A stretch of DNA of 64,000 nt from CAYPNF01 sp964411985 (GTDB taxonomy: Bacteria; Verrucomicrobiota; Verrucomicrobiia; Limisphaerales; J093), in the NCBI GenBank assembly GCA_964411985.1, contig CAYPNF010000019.1, positions 67,693 to 131,692 of the forward strand. Reading direction: 5' to 3'. The translations under genes and the position numbers were made by a program. Position 1 is the first letter of the stretch, and each line of letters begins with the position of its first letter. The notes under the pieces are model-generated. The model did not search any database. It was given only the letters and a program-made list of their open reading frames with translations, and was not told the DNA's origin. This document shows positions 1-8,083 of this stretch, in pieces.

Positions 1-1
1 T

Positions 2-238
2 GGAGAGGGTTCCCTGCTCGATGGGGGACCACGCCTGGTGGATGTCGTTGCAAACAAGGACAGCATCCTGGGCAGAATGTCCGCTCAGGGTTTCGATCGG
101 TTGCTGCGAGAAGCCCCAGGCCTGGGGGTGCCTTTCCTATTGGCATTGGGTCGTACTGTTGTCGGACGTGTTCGAAGCCTTACCAAGCGATACGAGGATT
201 CCATTCACTTCGTCCGAAAGGCTGGCCTTTTGCATTAG
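2..238 (+). CDS. Cyclic nucleotide-binding domain protein, C-terminal part (5' truncated)
   Basis: The reading frame is open from the first bases of the window to a TAG at 236-238, so only the last 78 residues are visible. They begin GEGSLLDGGPRLVDVVA and continue with ..SAQGFDRLLREAPGLG.. and a terminal helix VGRVRSLTKRY. This matches the end of a cNMP-binding beta-roll (phosphate-binding-cassette-like G-E-x-x-L-L followed by the C-helix) of the CRP/FNR or EF-hand-cAMP effector type. No helix-turn-helix follows, so it is probably a stand-alone sensor or the C-terminal module of a larger protein rather than a transcription factor. The ligand cannot be judged because the start of the binding pocket lies outside the window. 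Confidence 0.6.
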   Translation, partial: GEGSLLDGGPRLVDVVANKDSILGRMSAQGFDRLLREAPGLGVPFLLALGRTVVGRVRSLTKRYEDSIHFVRKAGLLH

Positions 239-369
239 TACGTCTTGCTTCTCTGGAACCGAGCGAAACCTGCTTCATCCTCATTCGAAAGAGGGTCGGT
301 AAAGGATCAGAACTTGCTTTTTGGGGACGGAGCAGGCCTGAATGGTGTAGCAGCGATAACTTAGACCTT

Positions 370-1275
370 ATGCCTGGAATTCTCTATGAGCCTCTTGATC
401 GGAGGCACTTTCTCCGCATCGCTTCGAAAGCCACAATCGCGCTCACTCTGGTCGGTCCTGGGCTGAGTCGGGCCGCGGAAGGTGGTAGCGAAGCCAAGTC
501 GGTCCGGTTGGCACTTTTCTCGGACACTCATATTCCGGCCGATCCGAAGGAAGAATACCGCAATTTCAATCCTCAGGCCAATCTCAGGGTCGCGGCAGCG
601 CAGGCTCTGGATTCACGTCCTGATGGTGTCATCGTGAATGGGGATGCAGCCAGGTTGACCGGAGAAGTGGTCGACTACGAAACGCTTAAGGAGTTGCTGA
701 CTCCTCTGTCCGGACAGTGCCCCGTGTACATCGGGTTCGGAAACCACGACAGTCGGGAGAACTTCGAGAAAGTGTTTTCCAAGGGGGCGGAGCAGCTTCA
801 GAGCGTTAACGGTAAACGGGTGATCCTGGTGGAGCATCCGTCAGTCCGTTTCCTGGTTTTGGACTCGCTCCTCTACACCAACAAGACCGCGGGATTGCTT
901 GGCAAAGCGCAGCGTAAATGGCTGGAGTCTTTTCTTGGTTCTGCGGATACGCGTCCGATTGTACTTTTCGTTCACCACACTTTGGGTGACGACGATGGGG
1001 AGTTGCTGGACGCTGAGGTTTTGTTGAGGATTGTGCAGCCGCACCGCCAGGTGAAAGCGATCTTCTATGGACATTCGCACAAGTATTCCCTGAGCGAGGC
1101 CGATGGACTCCATTTGGTGAACCTCCCGGCTGTAGGCTACAACTTTAGCGACACGGAGCCGGTTGGCTGGGTAGATGCTCAGTTTACCGCCAAGGGGGTG
1201 GAATGGGTGCTCAGAGTCATCGGCGGCAACAAAGGGCTGGACGGGCAGCGCAAGGCGCTGACCTGGCGCACCTGA
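370..1275 (+). CDS. Tat-exported calcineurin-like metallophosphoesterase
   Basis: 301-residue protein. The N-terminus has a twin-arginine-type signal (DRRHFLRIASK, then a hydrophobic stretch ending near residue 37 at SRAAE), so it is expected in the periplasm or outside. The five metal-binding blocks of calcineurin-like phosphoesterases are visible in order: DTH near residue 52, NGDAA near 90, GNHD near 124, HH near 202 and GHSH near 235. These chelate two metal ions in the family, so it should hydrolyse phosphomonoesters or diesters; the substrate is unknown. It is transcribed alone, convergent with the isomerase/ceramidase gene, whose stop lies 3 bp away. Confident on family, not on substrate. 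Confidence 0.88.
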   Translation: MPGILYEPLDRRHFLRIASKATIALTLVGPGLSRAAEGGSEAKSVRLALFSDTHIPADPKEEYRNFNPQANLRVAAAQALDSRPDGVIVNGDAARLTGEVVDYETLKELLTPLSGQCPVYIGFGNHDSRENFEKVFSKGAEQLQSVNGKRVILVEHPSVRFLVLDSLLYTNKTAGLLGKAQRKWLESFLGSADTRPIVLFVHHTLGDDDGELLDAEVLLRIVQPHRQVKAIFYGHSHKYSLSEADGLHLVNLPAVGYNFSDTEPVGWVDAQFTAKGVEWVLRVIGGNKGLDGQRKALTWRT

Positions 1276-1278
1276 CGT

Positions 1279-3420
1279 TTACGGGAACAACCTGTTGATC
1301 TCTTTGACGGTTTCTTCTACCAGGACCTGGCCGCCGACTGGCCCAACCACGAACTTGTCGGCGCTGTATCCGCCACCTTTCACGGCTTTTTCGGTAGGCA
1401 GGTATCCACAATTGGCACCAGACAGTTGAACAAGCATCGTCAAGGCCGCTTGGCTCTTCGCCTCGATTTGGAGGCCATAATCGAGATAGAGCTCGAAGGG
1501 ATTGGTGGCCAGTGCGACATCACCCAATCGTAGCACATGGATCTCGACCGGTTTGACGGAATCCGTGAGGTAGAACGGCATGGCAGGCGGCGTGTGTTCG
1601 GGCAGTTCGATTCTGGCAACCGTATGACGGAAAAGCAGTCTGTCAGCTCGTGCACTCTCGGCAAGGGGTAGGGCTTCCTGAATGGCTTGGGTGAGCCTCT
1701 GCGCGATCTCCTTTCTGGGCGAGAGTTGGCGTCGTTGGACCATCTGTGCCTGCGCTTCCTTGCGGTACACCAGATGCGGGGAGAGATCTCCCGCAGGAGC
1801 GCATTGGGGGAGAATAAAGAGGTCCTTCCCGAGCTTCGATCTCAGCGCCCACCGCGTGTCATGCCAGAAATCAGCGGAGATCTCATAGAGTTGCTCCGTC
1901 TCCTGGGCGGTACAATGGAGGTTGATGACCAGTCCCAGAAGCTTGGAGTCGGGTCCCCAGAAGCAGAGGAGTCCCACCGCCGGATCCATTCCAGCCTCCA
2001 GGCTCCGGAACTCCGGTTGACTGGTGCTGCCATACATGACCGAGGAACCGTCAAGATAGTGTGCCCTTCGGTTCCAGCCCACCACCGCATGGGTCACGGC
2101 CCAACCCAGGCTGGATGGTTGGCGGGCCTTCCAGGATTCCACGACCGCCGGAGTCAGGCGCTGCAGGAAGTAGTCGGCGTACTCGGAAGCCTTCATGACA
2201 CCTGGGTCCTTGCTGACATCATAGAGGTCGCCGAACGTCTTGTCATCGAACCCGGGTCCGGTGTGGGTGTGGGTGGCGTTCAGGAATAGCTTGGTCGCTT
2301 CAAAGTCGGGGAGCTGACTGCGAATAGTCTCCTGGAGCCGTGCTTGGATTGTGCTGGGGATGAAAAGAACATCGCAGGAAACCAGGATTGCCTGCTCTTT
2401 CTGTCCCTGCGCATCGCGGGTTTCCAGGCTCAAAATGGTGGCGGTCAGGGGATCGCGGGTACCGGTCGAGATGCGTTTGTGGAGCTGGCCAACGAGGGCA
2501 ACCGGTTGTGGTGGGGTAATGTCCACGCTGGCCCAACCGGCATAGAGCGGAGGCTTCGGTGGCTCGGCCGCTTCCAGTTCCGCTGCCATTTGACGGTAGA
2601 ACTCATGGCATTTGGCGATCTCCGGACTGTTGTTTTCCCAATTGTACTCGTATTCGACGGTTATCAGGGTTGGCACCACGCCTAGGCGGTGAATCGTGCG
2701 CAAGACCTCGCCGACCTCCCCTTTTCCTGTGCCCCAGGGAACGTCATGGCCTTCAGGGGTTGCCTGGTCGAGGTCTTTGACATGGATGCTGATCAAGCGG
2801 CTTCCGAGCAGGCGGATCCCCTCGGTGGTGGAAAGCCCGGAGCGCTGCCAGTGGCCGATGTCAGCGCAGGCGCCGAGTCGGGGACTCCGTCCCTCCACCA
2901 CGCGCAGGATTTCCCGAGGGTGCCAGTAGCGCGATTTGCCTTCCGCATGATTGTGGATGGCCACATTGATCCGATACTCATCGCAGAGTCTTTCGATGAG
3001 ATTGAGAGACTCGGGCGAGGGTTCTGAAATGATGGTTTTCAGGCCGAGCTTGCGGCAGAGCATGAAGGCCTTGCGGCATGCGCGTTCCTCCTGGGGGAGT
3101 TCGTGGATATAGATGCTGGTAAGGGTTACGCCTGCAGCCTGCAGCTGTGCCTTGATCTCACGTATCACTTCCTCGGACAGGTCTGCGCCCATCTTCACGT
3201 TGCCATCCTGGTGGACTATCTGCCCCTCGTACGCCTCCAGGTAATGCAGGCCCAAGGCCGAGGTCTTTTCGATGGCCTCATAGAGGGAGTACCGATTGAA
3301 ACTCCACGCAGCAACCCCGAATCGCCATCCTCGCGGCTGTTGGGTCTCAGCGCCCAGGAGATGATTCTGGAAGGACAGCAGGAATGCCGCCAGGAGCAGG
3401 GCCTGCAACACGATACCCAT
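1279..3420 (-). CDS. Exported fusion of a sugar phosphate isomerase/epimerase-like TIM barrel and a neutral ceramidase-like domain
   Basis: 713 residues from the ATG at 3418-3420. An upstream in-frame ATG would run 180 bp into the preceding gene; the chosen start lies 11 bp after that gene's stop and gives a proper signal peptide (MGIVLQALLLAAFLLSFQNHLLGA). Residues about 30-295 form an AP-endonuclease-2/xylose-isomerase-like barrel (AAWSFNRYSLYEAIE, VAIHNHAEG, ACADIGHWQRSG, HVKDLD, TVEYEYNW). Residues about 305-713 resemble the N-terminal catalytic domain of neutral/alkaline ceramidase (WASVDITPP, VSCDVLF, NATHTHTGPG, LHCTAQET, PQCAPAGDLSPH), including the histidines that bind zinc in that family. 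It follows a Tat-exported Gfo/Idh/MocA oxidoreductase, so the barrel probably works on a sugar in the same extracytoplasmic route. Whether the second domain cleaves an N-acyl lipid is inference. Confidence 0.82.
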   Translation of the reverse strand: MGIVLQALLLAAFLLSFQNHLLGAETQQPRGWRFGVAAWSFNRYSLYEAIEKTSALGLHYLEAYEGQIVHQDGNVKMGADLSEEVIREIKAQLQAAGVTLTSIYIHELPQEERACRKAFMLCRKLGLKTIISEPSPESLNLIERLCDEYRINVAIHNHAEGKSRYWHPREILRVVEGRSPRLGACADIGHWQRSGLSTTEGIRLLGSRLISIHVKDLDQATPEGHDVPWGTGKGEVGEVLRTIHRLGVVPTLITVEYEYNWENNSPEIAKCHEFYRQMAAELEAAEPPKPPLYAGWASVDITPPQPVALVGQLHKRISTGTRDPLTATILSLETRDAQGQKEQAILVSCDVLFIPSTIQARLQETIRSQLPDFEATKLFLNATHTHTGPGFDDKTFGDLYDVSKDPGVMKASEYADYFLQRLTPAVVESWKARQPSSLGWAVTHAVVGWNRRAHYLDGSSVMYGSTSQPEFRSLEAGMDPAVGLLCFWGPDSKLLGLVINLHCTAQETEQLYEISADFWHDTRWALRSKLGKDLFILPQCAPAGDLSPHLVYRKEAQAQMVQRRQLSPRKEIAQRLTQAIQEALPLAESARADRLLFRHTVARIELPEHTPPAMPFYLTDSVKPVEIHVLRLGDVALATNPFELYLDYGLQIEAKSQAALTMLVQLSGANCGYLPTEKAVKGGGYSADKFVVGPVGGQVLVEETVKEINRLFP

Positions 3421-3431
3421 TGGAGGCTTCT

Positions 3432-4805
3432 TCACAACTTCCAAGGGGTTCGCATGGGACGATCCAACAACCGCGTGGCTTCCGAATCGTTGAGAAAAGC
3501 CTCCTTGACGGGATCCCAACGTAGCTTGCGCCGCAGCTTGATGGCAATCTGGGCCAAGTCGCAGATTGTGTCCGAGCGAACCGCCGTTTCCACTGGGCAC
3601 ACGGTTTTTGAGCGACCCTTGATCGCATCCACGAAATTGGCGTGGTGGTTGTCGCTCTTGAACAGCCTGGGATCATTCGGTCCGAGTTGTGTCTTGAGAA
3701 GGTCTTTGGAACTCGCGTCCATCCCCCCGCGGTCCACATGGAGCCAGCCTTCCGTGCCTAGGAACAGGATTCCATGCCCGTGCCCTCCTTGCTGAAGGGG
3801 GTGTTTCTTGCTGGACTCGTCGTCCATATGCACCAAGGTGACGCCGTTGGCGAAGCGGTTTTCCACCTGCCAGGTGAGGGCGCAGTCAGCCATTCCCTCG
3901 GTGGGAAACGTTCCTTGCCCTTCCACTTCCGTGGGCCCGGTCTGTTCCGTGCCATTGCCCCACTGCGCTATATCCACATGATGGATGCCCCAGTTGCCGA
4001 TGAAGCCGATGCAGTAATCGGAGATGTGGTACCACGAGCTGTAGTTGCGGGTCCAGGACTCGCCCGGTCGGTTGGTATAGGGACGGCTGCGCTCGAAACT
4101 ATACGGAGCGAATTTGGCCGGACCGAGCCACATCTCGTAATCCAACTCCTTGGGGACAGGCTCCGCTGGCTGGTTGGGGACGGGCACACTGCCGGGTACG
4201 CCGACGAGGATAGTCTTAAGCTGGCCGATTTTGCCACCGCGCACCAGCTCGCACACGTACCGGAAGTTCCCTCCGGAGCGCTGCTGTGTGCCGAACTGAA
4301 AGACCACCTTGTGATCTTGTACGGCTTTCCGCACGGCCTGGGCGGCTCGGAAGCTCCAACCCATCGGTTTCTCGTAATACATGTGTTTCCCGTGGCGGGC
4401 TGCTTCCACCGCGATCAGCGGGTGCCAGTGGTCCGGGGCGGTGATCTGGATCGCGTCGAGCCCTGGATAGCGGATCAGTTCGCGGAAATCCTGGTACGCC
4501 ACACAATCCTGGTTGCTGTAGAAGGCGTCCACGGCCTTCTTCCCAGCGGCTCGTTGGGCCTCGTGTACGTCGCAGACAGAGGCGACTCGAACCTCAGGAT
4601 GGCCCAGGAAGGTTTTCATGTTGCCCGTGCCTTGGATTCCCAAACCGATGCATCCGAGGTTGATCCGGTTGGAGGGGGCCGTTTGACCTTCCCTACCGAT
4701 CACCGAGCAGGGGACAAGGCTGGCAAAGCAGCCTGCGCTGGCGACGAGGCTGGTGCGACGCAGGAAGAGACGACGAGTGAGATTTGAGACCTTGGCTTGG
4801 TTCAT
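3432..4805 (-). CDS. Tat-exported Gfo/Idh/MocA family oxidoreductase
   Basis: 457 residues from the ATG at 4803-4805, which starts a Tat signal (TRRLFLRRTSLVASAGCF). Further upstream in-frame codons have no signal-like or family-like sequence. The Rossmann fingerprint GCIGLGIQGTGN is near residue 53, the family EKP motif (YYEKPMGW) near residue 155, and a C-terminal alpha/beta domain follows. Family members use NAD(P) to oxidise or reduce sugars and inositols; exported members carry their cofactor folded in. The isomerase/ceramidase fusion gene starts 11 bp downstream, so the two are very likely co-transcribed. Substrate unknown. Confidence 0.87.
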   Translation of the reverse strand: MNQAKVSNLTRRLFLRRTSLVASAGCFASLVPCSVIGREGQTAPSNRINLGCIGLGIQGTGNMKTFLGHPEVRVASVCDVHEAQRAAGKKAVDAFYSNQDCVAYQDFRELIRYPGLDAIQITAPDHWHPLIAVEAARHGKHMYYEKPMGWSFRAAQAVRKAVQDHKVVFQFGTQQRSGGNFRYVCELVRGGKIGQLKTILVGVPGSVPVPNQPAEPVPKELDYEMWLGPAKFAPYSFERSRPYTNRPGESWTRNYSSWYHISDYCIGFIGNWGIHHVDIAQWGNGTEQTGPTEVEGQGTFPTEGMADCALTWQVENRFANGVTLVHMDDESSKKHPLQQGGHGHGILFLGTEGWLHVDRGGMDASSKDLLKTQLGPNDPRLFKSDNHHANFVDAIKGRSKTVCPVETAVRSDTICDLAQIAIKLRRKLRWDPVKEAFLNDSEATRLLDRPMRTPWKL

Positions 4806-4948
4806 GATTGAGGATAGTGGATGGAAACAAGTGGCTCTATGGACGTCAACCGAAAACGCCCGCCGGAGGGTCGGCAAGGCGCTTGCCACGCCTTTGTTCG
4901 GGAGACCAAGGACGGCCTCAATTCGCTGGAGGCTTTGAGGGAGAGGGC

Positions 4949-5401
4949 CTACGGATCTCCCGGGGCCACGGCTTCCGCTTGGAACTCGATTTCCCCTCGA
5001 GCTCTTCCTGCTTCAACGTGGAGTAGGTAAGATTCACCCGGCTGTAGCCGGGCCGGGCGTGAATTCGTGAGGGCAGGGGACAGCCCAGGTATCCTTTGGC
5101 CATACTGAAACCCCTTTACGGGTGGCGCATTGGTGCGGGCGACGAGATGCCAGATCTTGGGCGCGTTTTTGTTGGTCTGTGCCGCCCGCTGCGAGATCAC
5201 CCATACCTTGCTGAGGGCATACTTGCCGTCCAGCGAGAAGGCTACTGGGTATACGTCTCCTCCCCGGTTGGGGTTCCTCACTGGGCGATTCGACTTGATG
5301 ATTTGAATAACTGGAGGGCTAACCCAGTCTGTGCCATAGTAGACCCAAAGACCAGCAAGCGTGATCACGAGGGCCAGTGTGGCCAGCGATTTTTTGTTCA
5401 T
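4949..5401 (-). CDS. Small exported or membrane-anchored protein of unknown function
   Basis: 150 residues. An N-terminal hydrophobic segment (LATLALVITLAGLWVYYG) acts as a signal peptide or signal anchor, and the rest is soluble with a beta-rich look: a central DVYPVAFSLDGKYALSKVWVI and a C-terminal PARLQPGESYLLHVEAGRARGEIEFQAEA. I do not recognise a family. The ATG at 5399-5401 gives the most plausible leader. The gene stands alone, 143 bp before the oxidoreductase gene on the same strand and divergent from the prepilin-like gene at 5526. That it is a gene rests on the clean signal and the lack of a better reading on the other strand. Confidence 0.6.
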   Translation of the reverse strand: MNKKSLATLALVITLAGLWVYYGTDWVSPPVIQIIKSNRPVRNPNRGGDVYPVAFSLDGKYALSKVWVISQRAAQTNKNAPKIWHLVARTNAPPVKGFQYGQRIPGLSPALTNSRPARLQPGESYLLHVEAGRARGEIEFQAEAVAPGDP

Positions 5402-5525
5402 GGCTGTTGTGTTTCAATAGACGACTGGCAGAGTGCATTATTCGAATGCCTCTGGAACCTGCTTCCAGCTTGGGTCCCACTTTTGGCGGGCTCAGGTGGG
5501 GCGGTAGGCGGGCTGCGCGGCGAGA

Positions 5526-6281
5526 ATGAGTATGAAACGATCGAAGTGCTATCGGAGGTTTTTCCCTCTTGGAAGTTCAGGCTCGGCGTTCACCTTGATG
5601 GAATTATTGGTTGTCATTGCGATTATCGCCATCCTGGCGGGGATGCTACTGCCAGCTTTAGGGAGGGCAAAAGAAGCGGCTCGGAGGATATCTTGCGTGA
5701 ACAACCTTCGCCAGCTCGGGCTATCGGCCGTGCAGTATGCCGACGAAAGCAATGGGTTTGGCCCCGAGCGAAGCGTCACTCAGAGATGGCCTGAGCGCTT
5801 GAGGCCCGTCTACCATGATCCGCATATCCTGCGCTGCTCTGCGGATCGGCCGAACGCCCCGCGAACCGGCGATTCGAATACAAATGGACTGTTGGGGGAT
5901 GCCTCCCCCAGAAGCTATATTATCAACGGCTGGAACGATTTCTTCAAAGAGGAGATGGGTGCTGACTTCAGCATGGCGGCCATTCTTGGGAAGTCCTTGC
6001 GCGAGACTTCCATTCCCCAACCGTCTGATACCGTGGTTTTTGGAGAGAAGGATCCAGATTCAGGCCACTACTACATGGACTTTCTGGAAGGCAACGGGAA
6101 TGACATTACCGAAGTGGACCAGGCCAAACACTCCTCTGCAGTGAAGAAGTCGCGTAGCGGTGGTTCCAATTTGGCGTTTGCAGATGGCAGCACCCGGTTC
6201 TTGCGGTTTGGCGACGCCTTTCGCCCGGTGAACCGGTGGGCCATTACTGACCGATGGCGAACCAATGCCTTGAGCTTCTAG
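5526..6281 (+). CDS. Prepilin-type N-terminal domain protein (pseudopilin-like, H-X9-DG type)
   Basis: 251 residues. A short basic leader (MSMKRSKCYRRFF) precedes AFTLMELLVVIAIIAILAGM, the prepilin cleavage/methylation signature, where a prepilin peptidase cuts before the hydrophobic helix; the expected glutamate (MEL) is present. The globular part has the A-K-R-A-R-x-x-C-x-x-N-L-R-Q-L continuation and ends with NLAFADGSTRFLRFGD, the FADGH-like block of the large family in Planctomycetes and Verrucomicrobia. Such proteins are thought to be exported by a type II secretion-like machine or to assemble as pseudopili, but no other secretion gene is nearby. The ATG at 5532 is an alternative start. 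The stop codon directly abuts the next gene's ATG. Confidence 0.85.
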   Translation: MSMKRSKCYRRFFPLGSSGSAFTLMELLVVIAIIAILAGMLLPALGRAKEAARRISCVNNLRQLGLSAVQYADESNGFGPERSVTQRWPERLRPVYHDPHILRCSADRPNAPRTGDSNTNGLLGDASPRSYIINGWNDFFKEEMGADFSMAAILGKSLRETSIPQPSDTVVFGEKDPDSGHYYMDFLEGNGNDITEVDQAKHSSAVKKSRSGGSNLAFADGSTRFLRFGDAFRPVNRWAITDRWRTNALSF

Positions 6282-7328
6282 ATGAATCCCCACCTACAAC
6301 CCTGGAACGTGGCGGCGGAAGATTTCCCGTCGGACGGCTTTACTGCGGACCAGTTGGAGTTTCTCTTGGGTTACGCGATTCTGGCTCCTTCCGTCCACAA
6401 CACCCAACCTTGGCTATTCCAGGTGCACTCGATGCATGCTGATCTCTATGCTGATGCTCACCGATTGCTTGGGGTGGTGGATCCTGCCGGGAGGGAGTTG
6501 ACGATCAGTTGTGGTGCGGCTCTTTACAACCTACGCATCGCGGCCGAGTACTTTGGGCATGAGTACCGGGTGGAGTTACTCCCGAGCATCGAGAAACCCA
6601 ATCTCCTGGCTCGTTTCCACCTTGGACTGACTTGTCAGACAAGCAGCGAGGATGTCCTGCTATTTCATGCTATCCAGGAACGGCGAACTAGCCGGTCCGC
6701 CTTTCGTCCAGATCCTTTGCCCCCCGCACTTTTGGAGATGCTCGAGGGGGATGCCCGAAGCGAAGGCATCTGGCTGCACTTGGAAACCCGTGATGAATTT
6801 CGGGCCGCGCTGGCCGATTTAGTGGCTGAGGCGGATCGCATCCAGTGGGCGGATAAGGCTTTCCGCAATGAGCTTACCCTGTGGCTGCGAACCAGGTTGG
6901 ACCAACACCGGGATGGAATCCCGGTACATGACCTCGGGATGAAGGACTGGATGTCCTTTGCGGCTTCGACGCTGATTCGGCGGTTCAACCTGGGCTCGGG
7001 AGAGGCGGCGAGGGACCATGAGATTGCGCTTCATTCACCGGTCATGGCTGTGTTGGGAACCCAGACGGATGGCCCCGAAGACTGGCTGCGCACCGGACAG
7101 GCTCTTCAGAAAATCTTGCTGCGTGCCCAATCGGAGGGCGTTTCGGGCTCATTTCTGAACCAGCCCCTCGAAGTGCCTGATCTGCGCAACCGAGTCGCTG
7201 AGACGATTGGCAGGGAGGAACCCCCTCAGCTCCTTCTCAGGCTGGGTTACGGCCCCTCGGTTCCCCCCACGCCCCGGCGGTCAGTCAGAGATACCTTGCT
7301 CCACCATGATGGTGGCCACGCGAGATAG
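6282..7328 (+). CDS. Acg-like nitroreductase family protein
   Basis: 348 residues. The start LEFLLGYAILAPSVHNTQPWLFQV is the FMN-binding opening block of nitroreductases (A-x-x-A-P-S-x-H-N-x-Q-P-W), followed by RELTISCGAALYNLRIAAEYFG and, near the C-terminus, LRTGQALQKILLRAQSEGVSGSFLNQPLEVP. This two-lobed arrangement in one chain is that of the Acg/Rv2032 subfamily, in which the chain resembles two fused nitroreductase halves and may sequester FMN rather than turn over substrate. Its ATG follows the prepilin-like gene's stop with no gap (TAGATG), implying translational coupling. Reductase activity is not shown by the sequence. Confidence 0.8.
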   Translation: MNPHLQPWNVAAEDFPSDGFTADQLEFLLGYAILAPSVHNTQPWLFQVHSMHADLYADAHRLLGVVDPAGRELTISCGAALYNLRIAAEYFGHEYRVELLPSIEKPNLLARFHLGLTCQTSSEDVLLFHAIQERRTSRSAFRPDPLPPALLEMLEGDARSEGIWLHLETRDEFRAALADLVAEADRIQWADKAFRNELTLWLRTRLDQHRDGIPVHDLGMKDWMSFAASTLIRRFNLGSGEAARDHEIALHSPVMAVLGTQTDGPEDWLRTGQALQKILLRAQSEGVSGSFLNQPLEVPDLRNRVAETIGREEPPQLLLRLGYGPSVPPTPRRSVRDTLLHHDGGHAR

Positions 7329-7496
7329 GCTCAGGCGGTTACTATCAATCGGGTCTTCACCCGGGGTTGGGCAGAATCCCAGACATAACCGTGGGGTTGC
7401 GTAACTTCAGCAGAAGCAGAGCTCAGCCCAACATGCGTACGATTGTCATAACGGTGAGGATCTGGAGGCCTTGCTCTTGAGAGTTTACAGTCCGTG

Positions 7497-7526
7497 TTGT
7501 AAGTAATTGATGAGTAATTATATAAA
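7497..7526 (+). promoter_or_regulatory. Candidate sigma-70 promoter upstream of the Rrf2 gene
   Basis: A -35-like TTGTAA (7497-7502) and a -10-like TATAAA (7521-7526) are 18 bp apart, in the most AT-rich stretch between the nitroreductase and Rrf2 genes. The -10 matches the consensus at five of six bases, the -35 at four. The predicted leader of about 75 nt would leave room for autoregulation, common for Rrf2 proteins. Prediction only. Confidence 0.42.
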
Positions 7527-7609
7527 TACGGGAAAGGCTGCCTAAGATAAGCAAACAAATCGTGTTACTTCTTGTTGCGAAAGGGAGTCTTTGGGCCTAG
7601 GTTCAATTT

Positions 7610-8029
7610 GTGAAACTTTCCGTCAAGAGCGACTATGCTGCCCGGGCGATTCTAAGCCTCTCCAAGGCGTATCCTTCGGGCGAGACGCGCAAAGTCGATG
7701 AACTAGCGGGTGAACAGGGAATCCCTGCCAACTACCTGGTGCAGATCCTGATCGAGCTCAAAGCCAAGCATCTGGTGAAGAGCCAGCGTGGCAAAGAGGG
7801 GGGCTACCTATTGGCGCGGCCGCCCGCTGAGATTACGTTTGGGGAGTTGCTTCGCGGCATCCACGGGCAGGTGTTTGACTCCCCCGCGACGGGAGATGGA
7901 CAGTGCCCACCGGAACTGAGGGCAGCATGGGGTAAGCTTCGAGATAGCGTCGAGGCGACTGCCGATGCCATCACGTTTCAGGATCTGATCGACCAAGGAA
8001 GCGACCGGGCCAAGATGTACTACATCTGA
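7610..8029 (+). CDS. Rrf2 family transcriptional regulator lacking the Fe-S cysteine triad
   Basis: 139 residues from a GTG at 7610. The N-terminus MKLSVKSDYAARAILSLS, the helix-turn-helix (VDELAGEQGIPANYLVQIL, about residues 27-46) and the wing (SQRGKEGGYLLARP) are typical of Rrf2/IscR/NsrR repressors. IscR and NsrR bind a [2Fe-2S] or [4Fe-4S] cluster with three cysteines near residues 92-106; here there is only one cysteine (GQCPPE, about residue 102), so a classical cluster is unlikely. It may sense redox by that single thiol or bind something else. No obvious Shine-Dalgarno is present. The 3' end is closed by a strong terminator. Confidence 0.9.
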   Translation: MKLSVKSDYAARAILSLSKAYPSGETRKVDELAGEQGIPANYLVQILIELKAKHLVKSQRGKEGGYLLARPPAEITFGELLRGIHGQVFDSPATGDGQCPPELRAAWGKLRDSVEATADAITFQDLIDQGSDRAKMYYI

Positions 8030-8034
8030 AAAGA

Positions 8035-8064
8035 AAAACCCCACCGAGAAGTCGGCGGGGTTTT
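8035..8064. terminator. Bidirectional rho-independent terminator between rrf2 and rng
   Basis: A run of A, then CCCCACCGA, loop GAAG, TCGGCGGGG and TTTT form a nine-pair GC-rich stem with one A-C mismatch, flanked by an A tract on one side and a T tract on the other. It therefore works on both strands. It starts 5 bp after the Rrf2 stop and lies 19 bp past the 3' end of the convergent RNase gene. Confidence 0.88.
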
Positions 8065-8083
8065 CGAGAGCTGAAGGGTTGGC

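Noticed and set aside
3774..4787. 337-residue plus-strand frame
   Set aside because: It lies wholly opposite the Gfo/Idh/MocA oxidoreductase gene, whose motifs are unmistakable; the plus-strand translation has no family pattern.
5526..6281. Annotation as a type II secretion major pseudopilin (GspG)
   Set aside because: Only the N-terminal signature matches; the rest has the FADGH-type block of the orphan family and no gsp genes are near.
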